Of a stretch of 64,000 bases of DNA, positions 1 to 9,212 are shown piece after piece. The first letter of the stretch is position 1. Each line of letters opens with the position of its first letter. Under the pieces are notes generated by a model that saw only the letters and a list, made by a program, of their open reading frames with translations, had not been told where the DNA came from and did not search any database. The position numbers were made by a program, and so were the translations under genes. Source of the DNA: Taishania sp036758285 (GTDB lineage Bacteria > Bacteroidota > Bacteroidia > Flavobacteriales_D > Crocinitomicaceae); the NCBI GenBank assembly GCA_036758285.1, contig DAIOWV010000005.1, positions 1 through 64,000 of the forward strand. Direction: 5' to 3'.

Positions 1-600
1 TGTTTGAATTTTGAATAACGTGTGTGTAAGTTCCTGATGTCGTGTATGTTTGGTTATTCAACGTCCATGTGTAACTTCCGCAAGCTGTTGCACTAACTGA
101 TGAACTTGTTGCTTCATTGATTGTCAAGTTTAATGTAATAACTGAATCACAGTTGTTTGCATTTGGAACAACATGTGTATATACTCCTGAACTTGTATAC
201 GTTTGATTGTTCAACAACCATGTATAAGTATCACAAGCGGTTGCATTCACCGAAGAACTTGTTGCTTCATTGATTGTCAAATTCAAAGTAATCGTAGAAT
301 CGCAATTGTTTGAGTTTGGAATAACGTGTGTATATGCTCCTGATGTTGTATACGTTTGATTATTCAACAACCATGTATAAGTATCACAAGCTGTTGCATT
401 GACCGAAGAACTTGTCTCTTGGTTAATCGTTAAATTCAATGTAACTGTTGAATCACAATTGTTTGCATTTGGAATTACATGTGTGTATACTCCTGATGTT
501 ATATACGTTTGGTTGTTTAACGTCCATGTGTAAGTACCACAAGCGGTTGCATTTACTGAAGAGCTTGTCGCTTGGTTGATTGTCAAATTCAAAGTAACAA
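1..600. repeat. Tandem 153-bp (51-codon) repeats inside the SBBP gene
   Basis: The same register point, the GCATT/GCACT following the TGTTG or GGTTG stretch, recurs at 90, 243, 396 and 549, exactly 153 bp apart each time. Copies are near-identical at DNA level and keep the coding frame. Each encodes a 51-residue unit with motifs ACxTYTW, NNQTYT, YTHV, NNCDS and LNLTIN. A more diverged copy follows at about 600-700. The array runs off the left edge, so the copy number is unknown and may be collapsed in the assembly. Confidence 0.9.
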
Positions 601-2209
601 TACTATCACATCCATTTACTCCACCACCAACAATAGTATGTGTTGCTGTGTTGTTTGATGCATTATAAGTGTTTCCATCAATCCAAGTGTAACTTTCACA
701 AGCTACTTTTGTATCTGTTGCACTTACCGCACATATTGGAGAATACTTTGCGATAAAACCATCCGCTTTTCCAATGGATGTTCCAATAGATGATACATAA
801 TGTGTTCCTACTCTTGGATCAAAATCTGATGTTCCAGTAAAATATCCCGCTAAATAGATGTTTTCATTAGAAGAAGTTGCCATCCCTTGAACATAATCAG
901 TTTCGCTACCGCCTATTCTTGCTGCTGAAGCAAAATTTCCATTGATATCCAATTTTGAAAGGTAAATATCAAACTGTCCAACAGTAGATAAATTGTAAAC
1001 GGCGCTACCTGGGTCAAAGTCGATTGTTCCATGGAAATGCCCCGTGGAATATACATTTCCTGAATTGTCAACTCCTATCCCTCCGTTTAACAGGCGATTT
1101 GTTCCACCAAAGTGTTTTCCCCAAACATAACTTCCATCAGAAATATATTTTGCAACAAAAACATCTGTATTTCCAATGTTTCCTGTATTCAGATAGGTAT
1201 AATCTCCAGCAGAAGAATTGGGGTCTAGATTAATTGTTCCTACAAAATGTCCAGATAAATGTGGATTTCCTTGGCTGTCCAGAGCAATAGATGTTGGATA
1301 AGATCTATTTGTATTTTCAGTAGAAGTAGTCAATTTCTTTACCCAAACAAATTCTCCATCTGCATTTAATTTTAGCATGTATCCTGTTGTTGTTGCAGCT
1401 GTAAGATTTGATACTCCTGCATTCGGATCAAAATCAACTGTAGAAGTAAATGTCCCAATCAATATTGCATTTCCCTGGTTATCAATTGCAATTCCATTAC
1501 AACTTTCAGATCCTGTACCTCCAAAAGACTTTGCCCAAATAAAATCTCCATTTGTAGTTAATTTCAAAACAAATACATCTATTGTTTCATTTACTGATGA
1601 TAGGCTAAAATCACTTACTCCCAAATCGAAATTGACAGTTCTTCTAAACTCTCCTGCCACAAATACATTTCCACCATTGTCCAATTTAATAGCATAGCCA
1701 ATATCATGGCCTGTACCGGTACCTCCAAAAGATTTTGCCCAAACAAAATCTCCATTAGCATCCAATTTCAATACAAAGCAGTCATTTCCACCGTTGGATG
1801 TTTGATTAAAAACCCCAGGACCTGGATCGAAATCTTGTGTAAATGTGTATTGACCTGTTATATACACAGCTCCTTGATCATCCGTTGCAATTGCATTTCC
1901 TTTACCTGTTCCGTAGGATGTAGAACCAAATTGTTTCGCCCAAACTAGGTTCCCATCTGCATCATGCTTTATAATAAACGCATCTTGATCTCCTATTGAA
2001 GTCATGTTGTAAACTCCCGGACCTTGATCAAAATCTACCGTACTTTTGAATGTTCCTGTTGTAAATACATTTTCATTTTTATCAACAGCCACTGCATTAG
2101 ATTGTACAACTTCTACTCCTCGATAAGCACCCGCCCACTCCAAATTCACTCCTTGTGCAAACAGAAATACATTCTGTAAACACAGGATCACCACTAAAAT
2201 TCTTTTCAT
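1..2209 (-). CDS. Secreted SBBP-repeat protein with C-terminal tandem repeats (3' end outside window)
   Basis: The reading frame is open from the ATG at 2209 to the left edge of the window, so the C-terminus is missing. It starts with a signal peptide (MKRILVVILCLQNVFLFAQ). About nine SBBP-type beta-propeller units follow, with recurring motifs such as 'DAFIIKHDADGNLVWAKQFG' and 'DFDPGPGVFN', spanning roughly residues 25-480. After that comes a series of 51-residue repeats with conserved Cys pairs (ACxTYTW ... NNCDS). Proteins of this build in Bacteroidetes are exported surface or adhesin-like proteins, usually with a T9SS tail; that tail would lie beyond the edge. The ligand is unknown. The family assignment is firm; the function is inferred. 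Confidence 0.85.
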   Translation of the reverse strand, partial: MKRILVVILCLQNVFLFAQGVNLEWAGAYRGVEVVQSNAVAVDKNENVFTTGTFKSTVDFDQGPGVYNMTSIGDQDAFIIKHDADGNLVWAKQFGSTSYGTGKGNAIATDDQGAVYITGQYTFTQDFDPGPGVFNQTSNGGNDCFVLKLDANGDFVWAKSFGGTGTGHDIGYAIKLDNGGNVFVAGEFRRTVNFDLGVSDFSLSSVNETIDVFVLKLTTNGDFIWAKSFGGTGSESCNGIAIDNQGNAILIGTFTSTVDFDPNAGVSNLTAATTTGYMLKLNADGEFVWVKKLTTSTENTNRSYPTSIALDSQGNPHLSGHFVGTINLDPNSSAGDYTYLNTGNIGNTDVFVAKYISDGSYVWGKHFGGTNRLLNGGIGVDNSGNVYSTGHFHGTIDFDPGSAVYNLSTVGQFDIYLSKLDINGNFASAARIGGSETDYVQGMATSSNENIYLAGYFTGTSDFDPRVGTHYVSSIGTSIGKADGFIAKYSPICAVSATDTKVACESYTWIDGNTYNASNNTATHTIVGGGVNGCDSIVTLNLTINQATSSSVNATACGTYTWTLNNQTYITSGVYTHVIPNANNCDSTVTLNLTINQETSSSVNATACDTYTWLLNNQTYTTSGAYTHVIPNSNNCDSTITLNLTINEATSSSVNATACDTYTWLLNNQTYTSSGVYTHVVPNANNCDSVITLNLTINEATSSSVSATACGSYTWTLNNQTYTTSGTYTHVIQNSN

Positions 2210-2230
2210 AAAAAATTACTAAATTTTGCG

Positions 2231-2238
2231 CAAAACTA
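2231..2238 (-). promoter_or_regulatory. Candidate -7 box of the SBBP gene
   Basis: The minus-strand sequence TAGTTTTG matches the Bacteroidetes -7 consensus TAnnTTTG and lies 21 nt upstream of the ATG at 2209. A -33 element at good spacing is not clear. A short inverted repeat (ACTATTT / AAATAGT, 2235-2241 and 2254-2260) overlaps it. Confidence 0.35.
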
Positions 2239-2320
2239 TTTAAACAAATTCACAAATAGTAGGTAAATTGGGTGTGATTAGGTAGTTGTTTGGTAAAGGG
2301 TAGCGTTTATTTGGTATTAG

Positions 2321-3049
2321 TCATTTTGAAGCAATAAAAGACATTAACTCATCTTTTTTCTTTGCGGAAACCGGGATTGCACTTTCGTCTTTCATGATCA
2401 ATAAATTATTCCCCTTTTGATAGTAAAAGACAAAACTTAAATTCACTAAATGGCTTTGATGAATTCTCAAAAAAGAATTAGGTGAAAGGATTTCATCAAA
2501 TTCTTTCAACTGTTTTGCCACAACAATTTTATGTCCTTCGTGTAAATAAATTGTTGTATAACTACTATCTGATTCACATCGAATAATATCTTTTATATGG
2601 ATAGAATAAATTCGATCATGTGTTTTAACCACAATTTTTTTATCCTCCGGTTGTTTGATATTTCCTAGAAGTGTTTGAATTTCCGTTTCAGAATGATTCA
2701 ACTTTTGAACCTTATTAACTGCTTTTACCAAATACTCTGGTGAAATTGGTTTCAGCAAATAATCAACAGCACTAAATTGAAATGCTTGAACGGCATATTC
2801 TTGATAGGCAGTAGTGAAAATCACATGAAATGGAACTTTTTCAAATAATGAAAGCAGGTCAAAACCTGTACCATCACCCATTTGAATGTCTAAAAATACA
2901 ACGTCAGGATTTAGTTGATTAATTGCTGAAAAACCCGTTTGAACAGAATCTGCTGTATCCAATATATTTATTGTTGGACAATACAAACTAAGCATGTTTC
3001 CTAACAGTTCTCGACTGTTTTGTTCATCATCAATAATAATTGCATTCAT
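2321..3049 (-). CDS. LytTR-family response regulator
   Basis: This 242-residue cytoplasmic transcription regulator has an N-terminal receiver domain (about 1-120). The acidic pocket is D7/D8, the phospho-acceptor is D54 in VVFLDIQM, and the conserved lysine is K100 in DYLLKP. A LytTR DNA-binding domain occupies about 140-240 (IIRCESDSSYT ... FLRIHQSHLVN). The gene starts 6 nt after the stop of the histidine kinase, its evident partner. It resembles the second LytTR regulator in the window (14847-15587), especially through RCESD and HQSHLVN. Target genes cannot be read from the sequence. Confidence 0.92.
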   Translation of the reverse strand: MNAIIIDDEQNSRELLGNMLSLYCPTINILDTADSVQTGFSAINQLNPDVVFLDIQMGDGTGFDLLSLFEKVPFHVIFTTAYQEYAVQAFQFSAVDYLLKPISPEYLVKAVNKVQKLNHSETEIQTLLGNIKQPEDKKIVVKTHDRIYSIHIKDIIRCESDSSYTTIYLHEGHKIVVAKQLKEFDEILSPNSFLRIHQSHLVNLSFVFYYQKGNNLLIMKDESAIPVSAKKKDELMSFIASK

Positions 3050-3055
3050 GCAAAT

Positions 3056-4975
3056 TTACAGTATCGTTTGGTAAGGGATTTTAAAAACAACTTGTACCCC
3101 ATGTTGTTCATGATCTAAATCACTTAGATTTATCACTTCAAAGGTAGTGTTTTTTCCACTCAGTGTTCTGATTCCTGCAATTCTTTCTTCAGTAATTGTT
3201 GTTGCCAAAGACTCATGGTTTTTATCTTTTTGTTGTGTATTATTTAATCCAACACCATTGTCTTTAATCTCAAAAATCAAATAGTCGTTTTCACGTTCAA
3301 AACGAATCGTAATTTTACCAACTTCTTGATTTTTGAATAAACCATGCTCCAAAGAATTTTCAATGAAAGGTTGTGATAACATTGGTTGAATCAGTACATT
3401 GTCATCATCAATGTCTTCACCTGAAGTAATTTCCCATTCTAATTTATCACCAAAACGTAATTTTTGAATTTCTAAATAACGTTCCAACATCAACTTCTCT
3501 TCTGAAAGAGAGATTTCTTCTCTTCTTGAAAAAGTCAAAATCATTCGCATCAACTCTGAAAAACGACTCAAATAAGTGGCGGCATTCAACGAATCTTGTT
3601 TGTAAATGAAGTTCTGAATTGAATTTAACGAATTAAAAATGAAGTGAGGATTCATTTGTGAAACCAATAATTTTTGTTGTAATTGAATGTTCTTTTCTCG
3701 AGCTTTGATTTTATTGTTTCGAATGATTAGGATAAATACAACAACTAGTAATAAAACCAACAATACAATTCCAATAATGAGGTAACTATTGTTTTTTAGT
3801 TTTAATTTATTGATTTCATTTACTTGTTTTAATTCTTTGTTTTCTTGTTCCTTTTTCTCCGTTTCGTATTTTTCTTTCAAATTAGCAATCCCATATTGTG
3901 TTTGTTCATCATAAAGCACAAATTCATGGTTGATAGCTTGTTCGTAAGCTTCAATTGCTAAATCATATTGTTTCAGAGCTTTATAGGAAACAAAAAGCGT
4001 GTATTGCAGCATTCCTTTTTCATAGTCCAGTCCTTCCTTGTTTTCAATCAAGTGCAATCCATTCTTTGCAACTTCTATTGCTTGTGGAAAACGGTTACTC
4101 TCTCTATAAAAAATACTTTTGATGCGGTAAAACTTTGCTTGTGCTATTTCATTTCCAAATTGTGAAATATAATTGCCACTTTCTTCCATCAATTTTTCTG
4201 CTTCTTCTGCATTACCAAGAGCCTGTTGAATAAGAGCTGCATTTGTTTTTCCTTCAGCAAGTAAACCAACATCATTGAGTTCTTTTTGTAGCATCAGAAA
4301 TGTATCCGTGTAGCATTTTCCCATTACATTATTCTGGCTATTTAAGTAAAGAGCTGAAAGTGTTACTGCTGTTATGGAAGCTTCTCTTTTAGCCCCGATT
4401 TTCATTAATAATTCAAACCCTTTCTTTTGTAGCTTAATCCCTTCTTCTACTTGTGAACTAAAAATGAACATTCCGACTTGCGCTAAACACAATCCTTCTT
4501 GGGTTTTGTTTTTTATCAAAATGCTTAAGTCTAATGCTTTGTATGCAAGCTCTGTTGCAAGTTCTGTGTTGCTCATTTTGAACGCATTGAACCCTTGTTG
4601 GCGCAATGTTTTACACATTCCCAATTTGTCGTCGTTCGTAGAAAAATAATCATAAGCTGCAGCTGCATGTTGCTTTGCTTTATCCATCGATTGCATTCTT
4701 TCATAGTACTTTGCATACGAAAGATCTGCTGTAGCTTGCCCAAATTTATTGTTTTTCTCTTTGCTATATTGTTGTAGTTGATCGATATAGTTTTTTGTGT
4801 CAGATTCTGATTTTTGCCAAATACTGATATTGATGATTTTCTCCCACAGTTCAATTCTTGATTTCTGATCTGAAACGGTTTTCACTTTACTCAAAAGCTC
4901 ATCTATTTCATGACTGTTTGAGATAAAGCTAATTGCTAAAAACAGGAGTAAACATACTGATTTTATATGCTTCAT
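3056..4975 (-). CDS. LytS-type sensor histidine kinase with TPR sensor domain
   Basis: The 639-residue membrane kinase has a signal peptide or first membrane segment (residues 1-20). A long helical region with TPR-like repeats (about 30-370) should lie in the periplasm. A coiled stretch rich in Lys/Glu and a transmembrane helix (about 395-417) come next. The cytoplasmic His_kinase domain has the phospho-acceptor H444 in MNPHFIFNSLNSIQ, followed by the ATP-binding motifs ENSLEHG and DNGVGL. Its ATG overlaps the TGA of dxr (ATGA, 4972-4975), so translation is coupled. The regulator gene follows at once. The signal sensed is unknown. Confidence 0.9.
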   Translation of the reverse strand: MKHIKSVCLLLFLAISFISNSHEIDELLSKVKTVSDQKSRIELWEKIINISIWQKSESDTKNYIDQLQQYSKEKNNKFGQATADLSYAKYYERMQSMDKAKQHAAAAYDYFSTNDDKLGMCKTLRQQGFNAFKMSNTELATELAYKALDLSILIKNKTQEGLCLAQVGMFIFSSQVEEGIKLQKKGFELLMKIGAKREASITAVTLSALYLNSQNNVMGKCYTDTFLMLQKELNDVGLLAEGKTNAALIQQALGNAEEAEKLMEESGNYISQFGNEIAQAKFYRIKSIFYRESNRFPQAIEVAKNGLHLIENKEGLDYEKGMLQYTLFVSYKALKQYDLAIEAYEQAINHEFVLYDEQTQYGIANLKEKYETEKKEQENKELKQVNEINKLKLKNNSYLIIGIVLLVLLLVVVFILIIRNNKIKAREKNIQLQQKLLVSQMNPHFIFNSLNSIQNFIYKQDSLNAATYLSRFSELMRMILTFSRREEISLSEEKLMLERYLEIQKLRFGDKLEWEITSGEDIDDDNVLIQPMLSQPFIENSLEHGLFKNQEVGKITIRFERENDYLIFEIKDNGVGLNNTQQKDKNHESLATTITEERIAGIRTLSGKNTTFEVINLSDLDHEQHGVQVVFKIPYQTIL

Positions 4976-6132
4976 TTAGAGGTATATTTTTTTGCTACTT
5001 CACGTGATTCTGCATCTAGTTTCATATAATCTTCTAATGTTGGATTAAAAACAACTGGAACTTCATGAACTACTTTTTCATTGATCTCAGCAATATGAAT
5101 AAATTCGATCTTGTCATCCAAAAATGCTTGAACAGCTATTTCATTAGACGCATTTAAAGTGCAAGCTGCAGTCCCTCCTTTTTCCATCACTTGATATGCT
5201 AAATCCAAATTTTTAAATACTTTTCTATCTGGTTGATGAAACGTTAATTCAGGATAATCCATAAAATTAAATCTTGGAAAATTTGTTTTCCAACGATTGG
5301 GGTAAGTAAGTGCAAATTGAATTGGTAATTTCATATCTGGAAGTCCCATTTGGGCTTTCATACTACCATCTTCGAATTGCACCAATGAATGCATAATTGA
5401 TTGAGGGTGAACAATTACGTCAATTTGTTCCGGTTTTAAGTTAAATAACCATTTTGCTTCAATTACTTCAAGTCCTTTATTCATCAAAGAAGCAGAATCA
5501 ATGGTAATTTTCGCCCCCATTTCCCAATTAGGATGTTTTAATGCTTGACTTTTTGTTACATTTTTTAACTGCTCGTGCGTAAAACCCCTAAATGGCCCAC
5601 CAGAAGCTGTCAAATAAATTTTTTCAATTTTATTATGAAATTCCCCGACAAGACATTGAAAAATTGCAGAATGTTCAGAATCTACAGGATAAATATTTAC
5701 ACCATTTCTTTGGGCTTCAGTTGTCACCAATTCCCCTGCAACTACTAAGGTTTCTTTGTTGGCTAAAGCGATCGTTTTTTTTGCCCAAATAGCATGAAGA
5801 GTTGGCTTTAAACCTGCATAACCAACTAAAGCAGTCAAAACAATATCTATTTCTTTAGATTCTACAACTTGGCAAAGGGCTTCTTCTCCGCAATAAACAT
5901 GAATATCATAATTCCACAGCGCATCTTTCACTTTTTTATATTGATCTTCATCTGTGATAACAACTGTATTCGGTTGATATTTAATTGCTTGTTCAATTAA
6001 AAGATCTCCATTTTTTCCAGCTGTAATAACTTGTAAATCAAACTTGTCTGGGTAAGTTTCAATTACATCCAATGTTTGCGTTCCAATGGATCCGGTAGAT
6101 CCTAAAATTGCTACACCTATTTTATTCTGCAT
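4972..6132 (-). CDS. dxr: 1-deoxy-D-xylulose 5-phosphate reductoisomerase
   Basis: The enzyme converts DXP to 2-C-methyl-D-erythritol 4-phosphate with NADPH, the committed step of the MEP isoprenoid pathway in the cytoplasm. At 386 residues the length is usual. The NADPH-binding loop GSTGSIG is at 11-17, the metal-binding D151/E153 lie in PVDSEHS, the substrate loop is SGGPFRG (177-183), and NKGLEVIEA is present near 218-226. The stop codon overlaps the start of the histidine kinase gene. Many Bacteroidetes have a site-2 protease next to dxr; here it is a two-component system. Confidence 0.97.
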   Translation of the reverse strand: MQNKIGVAILGSTGSIGTQTLDVIETYPDKFDLQVITAGKNGDLLIEQAIKYQPNTVVITDEDQYKKVKDALWNYDIHVYCGEEALCQVVESKEIDIVLTALVGYAGLKPTLHAIWAKKTIALANKETLVVAGELVTTEAQRNGVNIYPVDSEHSAIFQCLVGEFHNKIEKIYLTASGGPFRGFTHEQLKNVTKSQALKHPNWEMGAKITIDSASLMNKGLEVIEAKWLFNLKPEQIDVIVHPQSIMHSLVQFEDGSMKAQMGLPDMKLPIQFALTYPNRWKTNFPRFNFMDYPELTFHQPDRKVFKNLDLAYQVMEKGGTAACTLNASNEIAVQAFLDDKIEFIHIAEINEKVVHEVPVVFNPTLEDYMKLDAESREVAKKYTSK

Positions 6133-6136
6133 GAGA

Positions 6137-6144
6137 CAAAGTTA
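6137..6144 (-). promoter_or_regulatory. Candidate -7 box of dxr, nearly abutting the start codon
   Basis: The minus-strand sequence TAACTTTG matches TAnnTTTG exactly and ends only 4 nt before the dxr ATG. Transcription starting at the usual distance would give a leaderless or almost leaderless mRNA. No convincing -33 TTTG is seen. Confidence 0.4.
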
Positions 6145-6237
6145 GTAAATTGATAAAGTTAATAACCTGAATACAATTTTTAATCGAACTCAGAGTATTA
6201 ATACAATTTAATTTTGTTGATTATTGAGGAGTTCAAC

Positions 6238-7011
6238 CTATACTCTATCTTTCAAAAATGGAAGTTTTTCTCTTAGTTCCTTTTGCTTACTATAAGAAAT
6301 TTTAACGTTAAAAACTTGCTCTTCGTACGATACTTCAACAATTTTATTTCCCAATAAATCTAATACACAGCTATCTCCTGAGTACGTTAGACCAGAATTA
6401 TCTTCCCCTACTCGATTTACTGCTGCCAAATAACTTTGATTTTCGATTGCACGTGCTGGGAGTAATCCTTTCCAGTGTTGATTTCTTCTTTCTGGCCAAT
6501 TTGCAACATATAATAGCAAATCATACTGTGGTTCATTGTTCATGTGCTTATTGAGAGAAATTTCTGGAAAACGTAAATCGTAACAGATTTGAAGCTTTAT
6601 ATTCCATCCTCTGTAACTCACAATCATTGTTTTTTCACCTTTTGAGAAAACTTTATCTTCTCCAGCTAAACCAAACGTTTTTTGTTTGTCATAAATAGAA
6701 ATGGTTCCATTCGGTTCAACAAAAACACCTCGATTGTAATAAAATTCATTTTCTTGAATGATTAACGAAGTATAAATAGCAGCCTGTTTATTGTTCGCAG
6801 TTTTTTTTAACCATTCTATCGATTCAGAATTTTCCATTTTTTCTGCTAAATCAGACGCATTCATCGAAAATCCCGTGTTGAACATTTCAGGTAATAATAT
6901 TAAATCTGTATTCGTTATCTCAGCCAATAATCGTTCATAATTTTGAAAATTAGCAGATTTATCTTCCCAAATTTGATTCGCTTGAACGAGGGTTATATTT
7001 AAATCATTCAT
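6238..7011 (-). CDS. Nitrilase-superfamily omega-amidase (YafV/Nit2 type)
   Basis: The 257-residue cytoplasmic enzyme carries the nitrilase triad: E42 (LLPEMFNTGF), K109 (YDKQKTFGLAGE) and C143 (LQICYDLRFPE). YafV/Nit2 enzymes hydrolyse the amide of 2-oxoglutaramate or 2-oxosuccinamate, the products of glutamine or asparagine transamination. The gene lies 10 nt downstream of a class I aminotransferase of the glutamine/methionine type, which supports this specificity over general nitrilase activity. Substrate is inferred from family and context. Confidence 0.88.
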   Translation of the reverse strand: MNDLNITLVQANQIWEDKSANFQNYERLLAEITNTDLILLPEMFNTGFSMNASDLAEKMENSESIEWLKKTANNKQAAIYTSLIIQENEFYYNRGVFVEPNGTISIYDKQKTFGLAGEDKVFSKGEKTMIVSYRGWNIKLQICYDLRFPEISLNKHMNNEPQYDLLLYVANWPERRNQHWKGLLPARAIENQSYLAAVNRVGEDNSGLTYSGDSCVLDLLGNKIVEVSYEEQVFNVKISYSKQKELREKLPFLKDRV

Positions 7012-7021
7012 TGATATTTCT

Positions 7022-8170
7022 TTAAATTTTTTTCAATTGTTCAGCTGCTTGAATAAGTGTTTCGTCTGTCTTTGCAAAACAAAAACGGATATGCTTCAAA
7101 TCACGACCATCATTATTAAAAACTGAAACAGGAATTGTTGCTACTTTATAGTCTGTCAAAAGACGTTTGGTAAATGTCACATCGTCTTCCTTACTAATAT
7201 TTTCATAACTAGCTAATTGAAAGTATGTTCCTTCTGAAGGAAGTAATTCAAAACGACTTTCTTGCAATAATGACTGAAATAAATTTCGTTTGTTTTGATA
7301 AAATGCACCTAGTTCTTTTACATTCACTTCGTTAAGATATGCAGCAAGCGTAGCCTGCGCTGTGCTATTAACACAAAAAACCAAAAATTGATGCACCTTT
7401 TTAATTTCGTCCATCAAGTATTTTGGTGCCACAATATATCCTATCTTCCAACCTGTTATATGAAATGTTTTACCAAATGAACTAACAGACAAAGCTCGTT
7501 CGAATAATTTTGGTCGTTCGTTGATTGAAATGTGTTTTTTTTCAAAAGTGATGTATTCATATACCTCATCTGATAAAACCAAAAGCTTTGGATTTTTTTC
7601 AATCAATGTCTCCAATGCTTCATAATCTCTTTCTGTCCAAATTCTTCCTGAAGGATTGTGAGGATCGTTTGTAATAATAAAGCGTGTTTTTGGAGTTATC
7701 GCTTTTTCGATGGCATTCCAATCGGGTAAATAATTTTCATTCAAAGAAACATGAATCGGTTTTGCTCCTGATAAAACAATTGCTGATTCGTAAGAATCAT
7801 AACAAGGATCTAGTACAATAACCTCATCTCCATTTTCTGCTAATGCTTGTAAAATTGTAAAGATTGCCTGTGTTGCTCCAGATGTTATTAATAAATCTGT
7901 AGACACATCAACGTTTCGATTGTAAGAGTTTAGAATTAGATTCTTTACTCCTTCCAATAACTGAGGATGCCCTACCATTGGACAATATTGATTGCTTTGA
8001 GCTTCTAAAACTATTCGACTATGAATCGCTGTGAGTTTTTCATCGATTGGAAAATTTGGAAATCCTTGTGAAAGATTTATTGCACTGTGCTCGATTGCCA
8101 TTTTTGACATCACACTAAAGATACTTGTACCAACAGAAGGTAATTTTGACATAATATTTGTATGAATCAT
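7022..8170 (-). CDS. Class I PLP aminotransferase (methionine/glutamine transaminase type, YbdL/KAT-like)
   Basis: The fold-type I PLP enzyme has 382 residues. NDPHNPSG at 168-175, the PLP-binding D201 (LSDEVYEY) and the Schiff-base lysine K234 (SFGKTFHITGWKIGY) are all present. The sequence resembles YbdL/kynurenine aminotransferase-like enzymes, which accept methionine, glutamine and aromatic amino acids. With the omega-amidase 10 nt downstream it forms a likely glutaminase II or methionine-salvage pair. Two starts are possible, 8170 and an internal ATG at 8152 (MSKLPSVGTSIF); the shorter form fits the family's N-terminus better. Confidence 0.88.
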   Translation of the reverse strand: MIHTNIMSKLPSVGTSIFSVMSKMAIEHSAINLSQGFPNFPIDEKLTAIHSRIVLEAQSNQYCPMVGHPQLLEGVKNLILNSYNRNVDVSTDLLITSGATQAIFTILQALAENGDEVIVLDPCYDSYESAIVLSGAKPIHVSLNENYLPDWNAIEKAITPKTRFIITNDPHNPSGRIWTERDYEALETLIEKNPKLLVLSDEVYEYITFEKKHISINERPKLFERALSVSSFGKTFHITGWKIGYIVAPKYLMDEIKKVHQFLVFCVNSTAQATLAAYLNEVNVKELGAFYQNKRNLFQSLLQESRFELLPSEGTYFQLASYENISKEDDVTFTKRLLTDYKVATIPVSVFNNDGRDLKHIRFCFAKTDETLIQAAEQLKKI

Positions 8171-8214
8171 GAAGATATAAAATTTGTAAATATGTGTTTA
8201 TTCTGCGATTTGTT

Positions 8215-9165
8215 TCAATTTTTGATTTTACTATATAACCATATTGCGATATCATCAAAAACTTCTTCTTTGTTCGTTTCATTCAGAATCTCATGTCGCA
8301 TGTTTGGATAGATTTTCATATTAATATCTTGAAATTCATCCTTTTTTAAATTATTGACTGTTTCAATTACCCCCTTACTGAAATCACCAATTGGGTCGTC
8401 TTCTCCACTAATAAAAAACATTGGAAATTTTTTCATGATATTTTTTGCCCAATGTCGATCAGTTGCGTCAATATTAAGAGTTGCCAAAGTATGGAATCCG
8501 TTGTGAGAAAATGGAATTCCACAAAGTTTGTCGTTTATGAAAGCATCTCTATTGGCTTTGTTGACACTCAACCAGTTGGTGTAATGATAATTTCCTTCTT
8601 TTGTGAATTTACTATTACTTGTTTTGGCAAAGGTTCTGTTTAAAAATAAATTTTTGTGTCTAGGCGCAATTAAGTTCAATAATGAAATAAGAGCTTTTCC
8701 AATTTTTATTCCTTTAATTTTCCCACCTGTCCCTACAATTATTGCCCCATCAAATTGTTGATTGGCCACTTGTAGCAAACATCTTGTGATAAAAGATCCC
8801 ATTGAATGTCCCAAAACAAAATGAGGAACCATTGGAAATTTATGTTCTAAATATGTTGCCATATTTATTGCATCAATCACAACTTGTTCTCTTGAATTTT
8901 TTGGAATAAAAAATCCATGTTCGTCTATTGTTTGAGCTGTTTTTCCATGTCCTAAATGATCATACGTTACAACAGCAAAACCTTTATTTGCTAAAAAACG
9001 AGCAAAATCTGCATATCTTCCACTATGTTCTTGCATTCCATGTAGAACAAGAAGCGTTCCTTTTATAGTAGACTCATCTTCAGGTTGATATAGCGTATAA
9101 TATAACTTATGGTTTGTTTCATCTTTTCGGACACTTAACTGATATCCAGACTTTTCTTTTATCAT
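8215..9165 (-). CDS. Alpha/beta hydrolase, monoacylglycerol lipase / lysophospholipase-like
   Basis: This 316-residue serine hydrolase keeps the motif order of the monoglyceride-lipase group: LHGMQEHSGRY (oxyanion region, 41-51), nucleophile S121 in GHSMGS, an acid at D257 in SGEDDPIG, and H291 in PNMRHEILNE. No signal peptide is visible, so it should be cytoplasmic or loosely membrane-bound. It lies 47 nt downstream of pbpC and 44 nt upstream of the aminotransferase, so these four minus-strand genes may form one transcript. The natural ester substrate is not known. Confidence 0.85.
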   Translation of the reverse strand: MIKEKSGYQLSVRKDETNHKLYYTLYQPEDESTIKGTLLVLHGMQEHSGRYADFARFLANKGFAVVTYDHLGHGKTAQTIDEHGFFIPKNSREQVVIDAINMATYLEHKFPMVPHFVLGHSMGSFITRCLLQVANQQFDGAIIVGTGGKIKGIKIGKALISLLNLIAPRHKNLFLNRTFAKTSNSKFTKEGNYHYTNWLSVNKANRDAFINDKLCGIPFSHNGFHTLATLNIDATDRHWAKNIMKKFPMFFISGEDDPIGDFSKGVIETVNNLKKDEFQDINMKIYPNMRHEILNETNKEEVFDDIAIWLYSKIKN

Positions 9166-9212
9166 GTGATTAAAATAATAAAAGCTAAAATAATCAATGT
9201 TTTCTTAAGTCT

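Noticed and set aside
1..600. Tandem repeats as a CRISPR array
   Set aside because: The 153-bp units are contiguous coding repeats without unique spacers and keep a protein frame.
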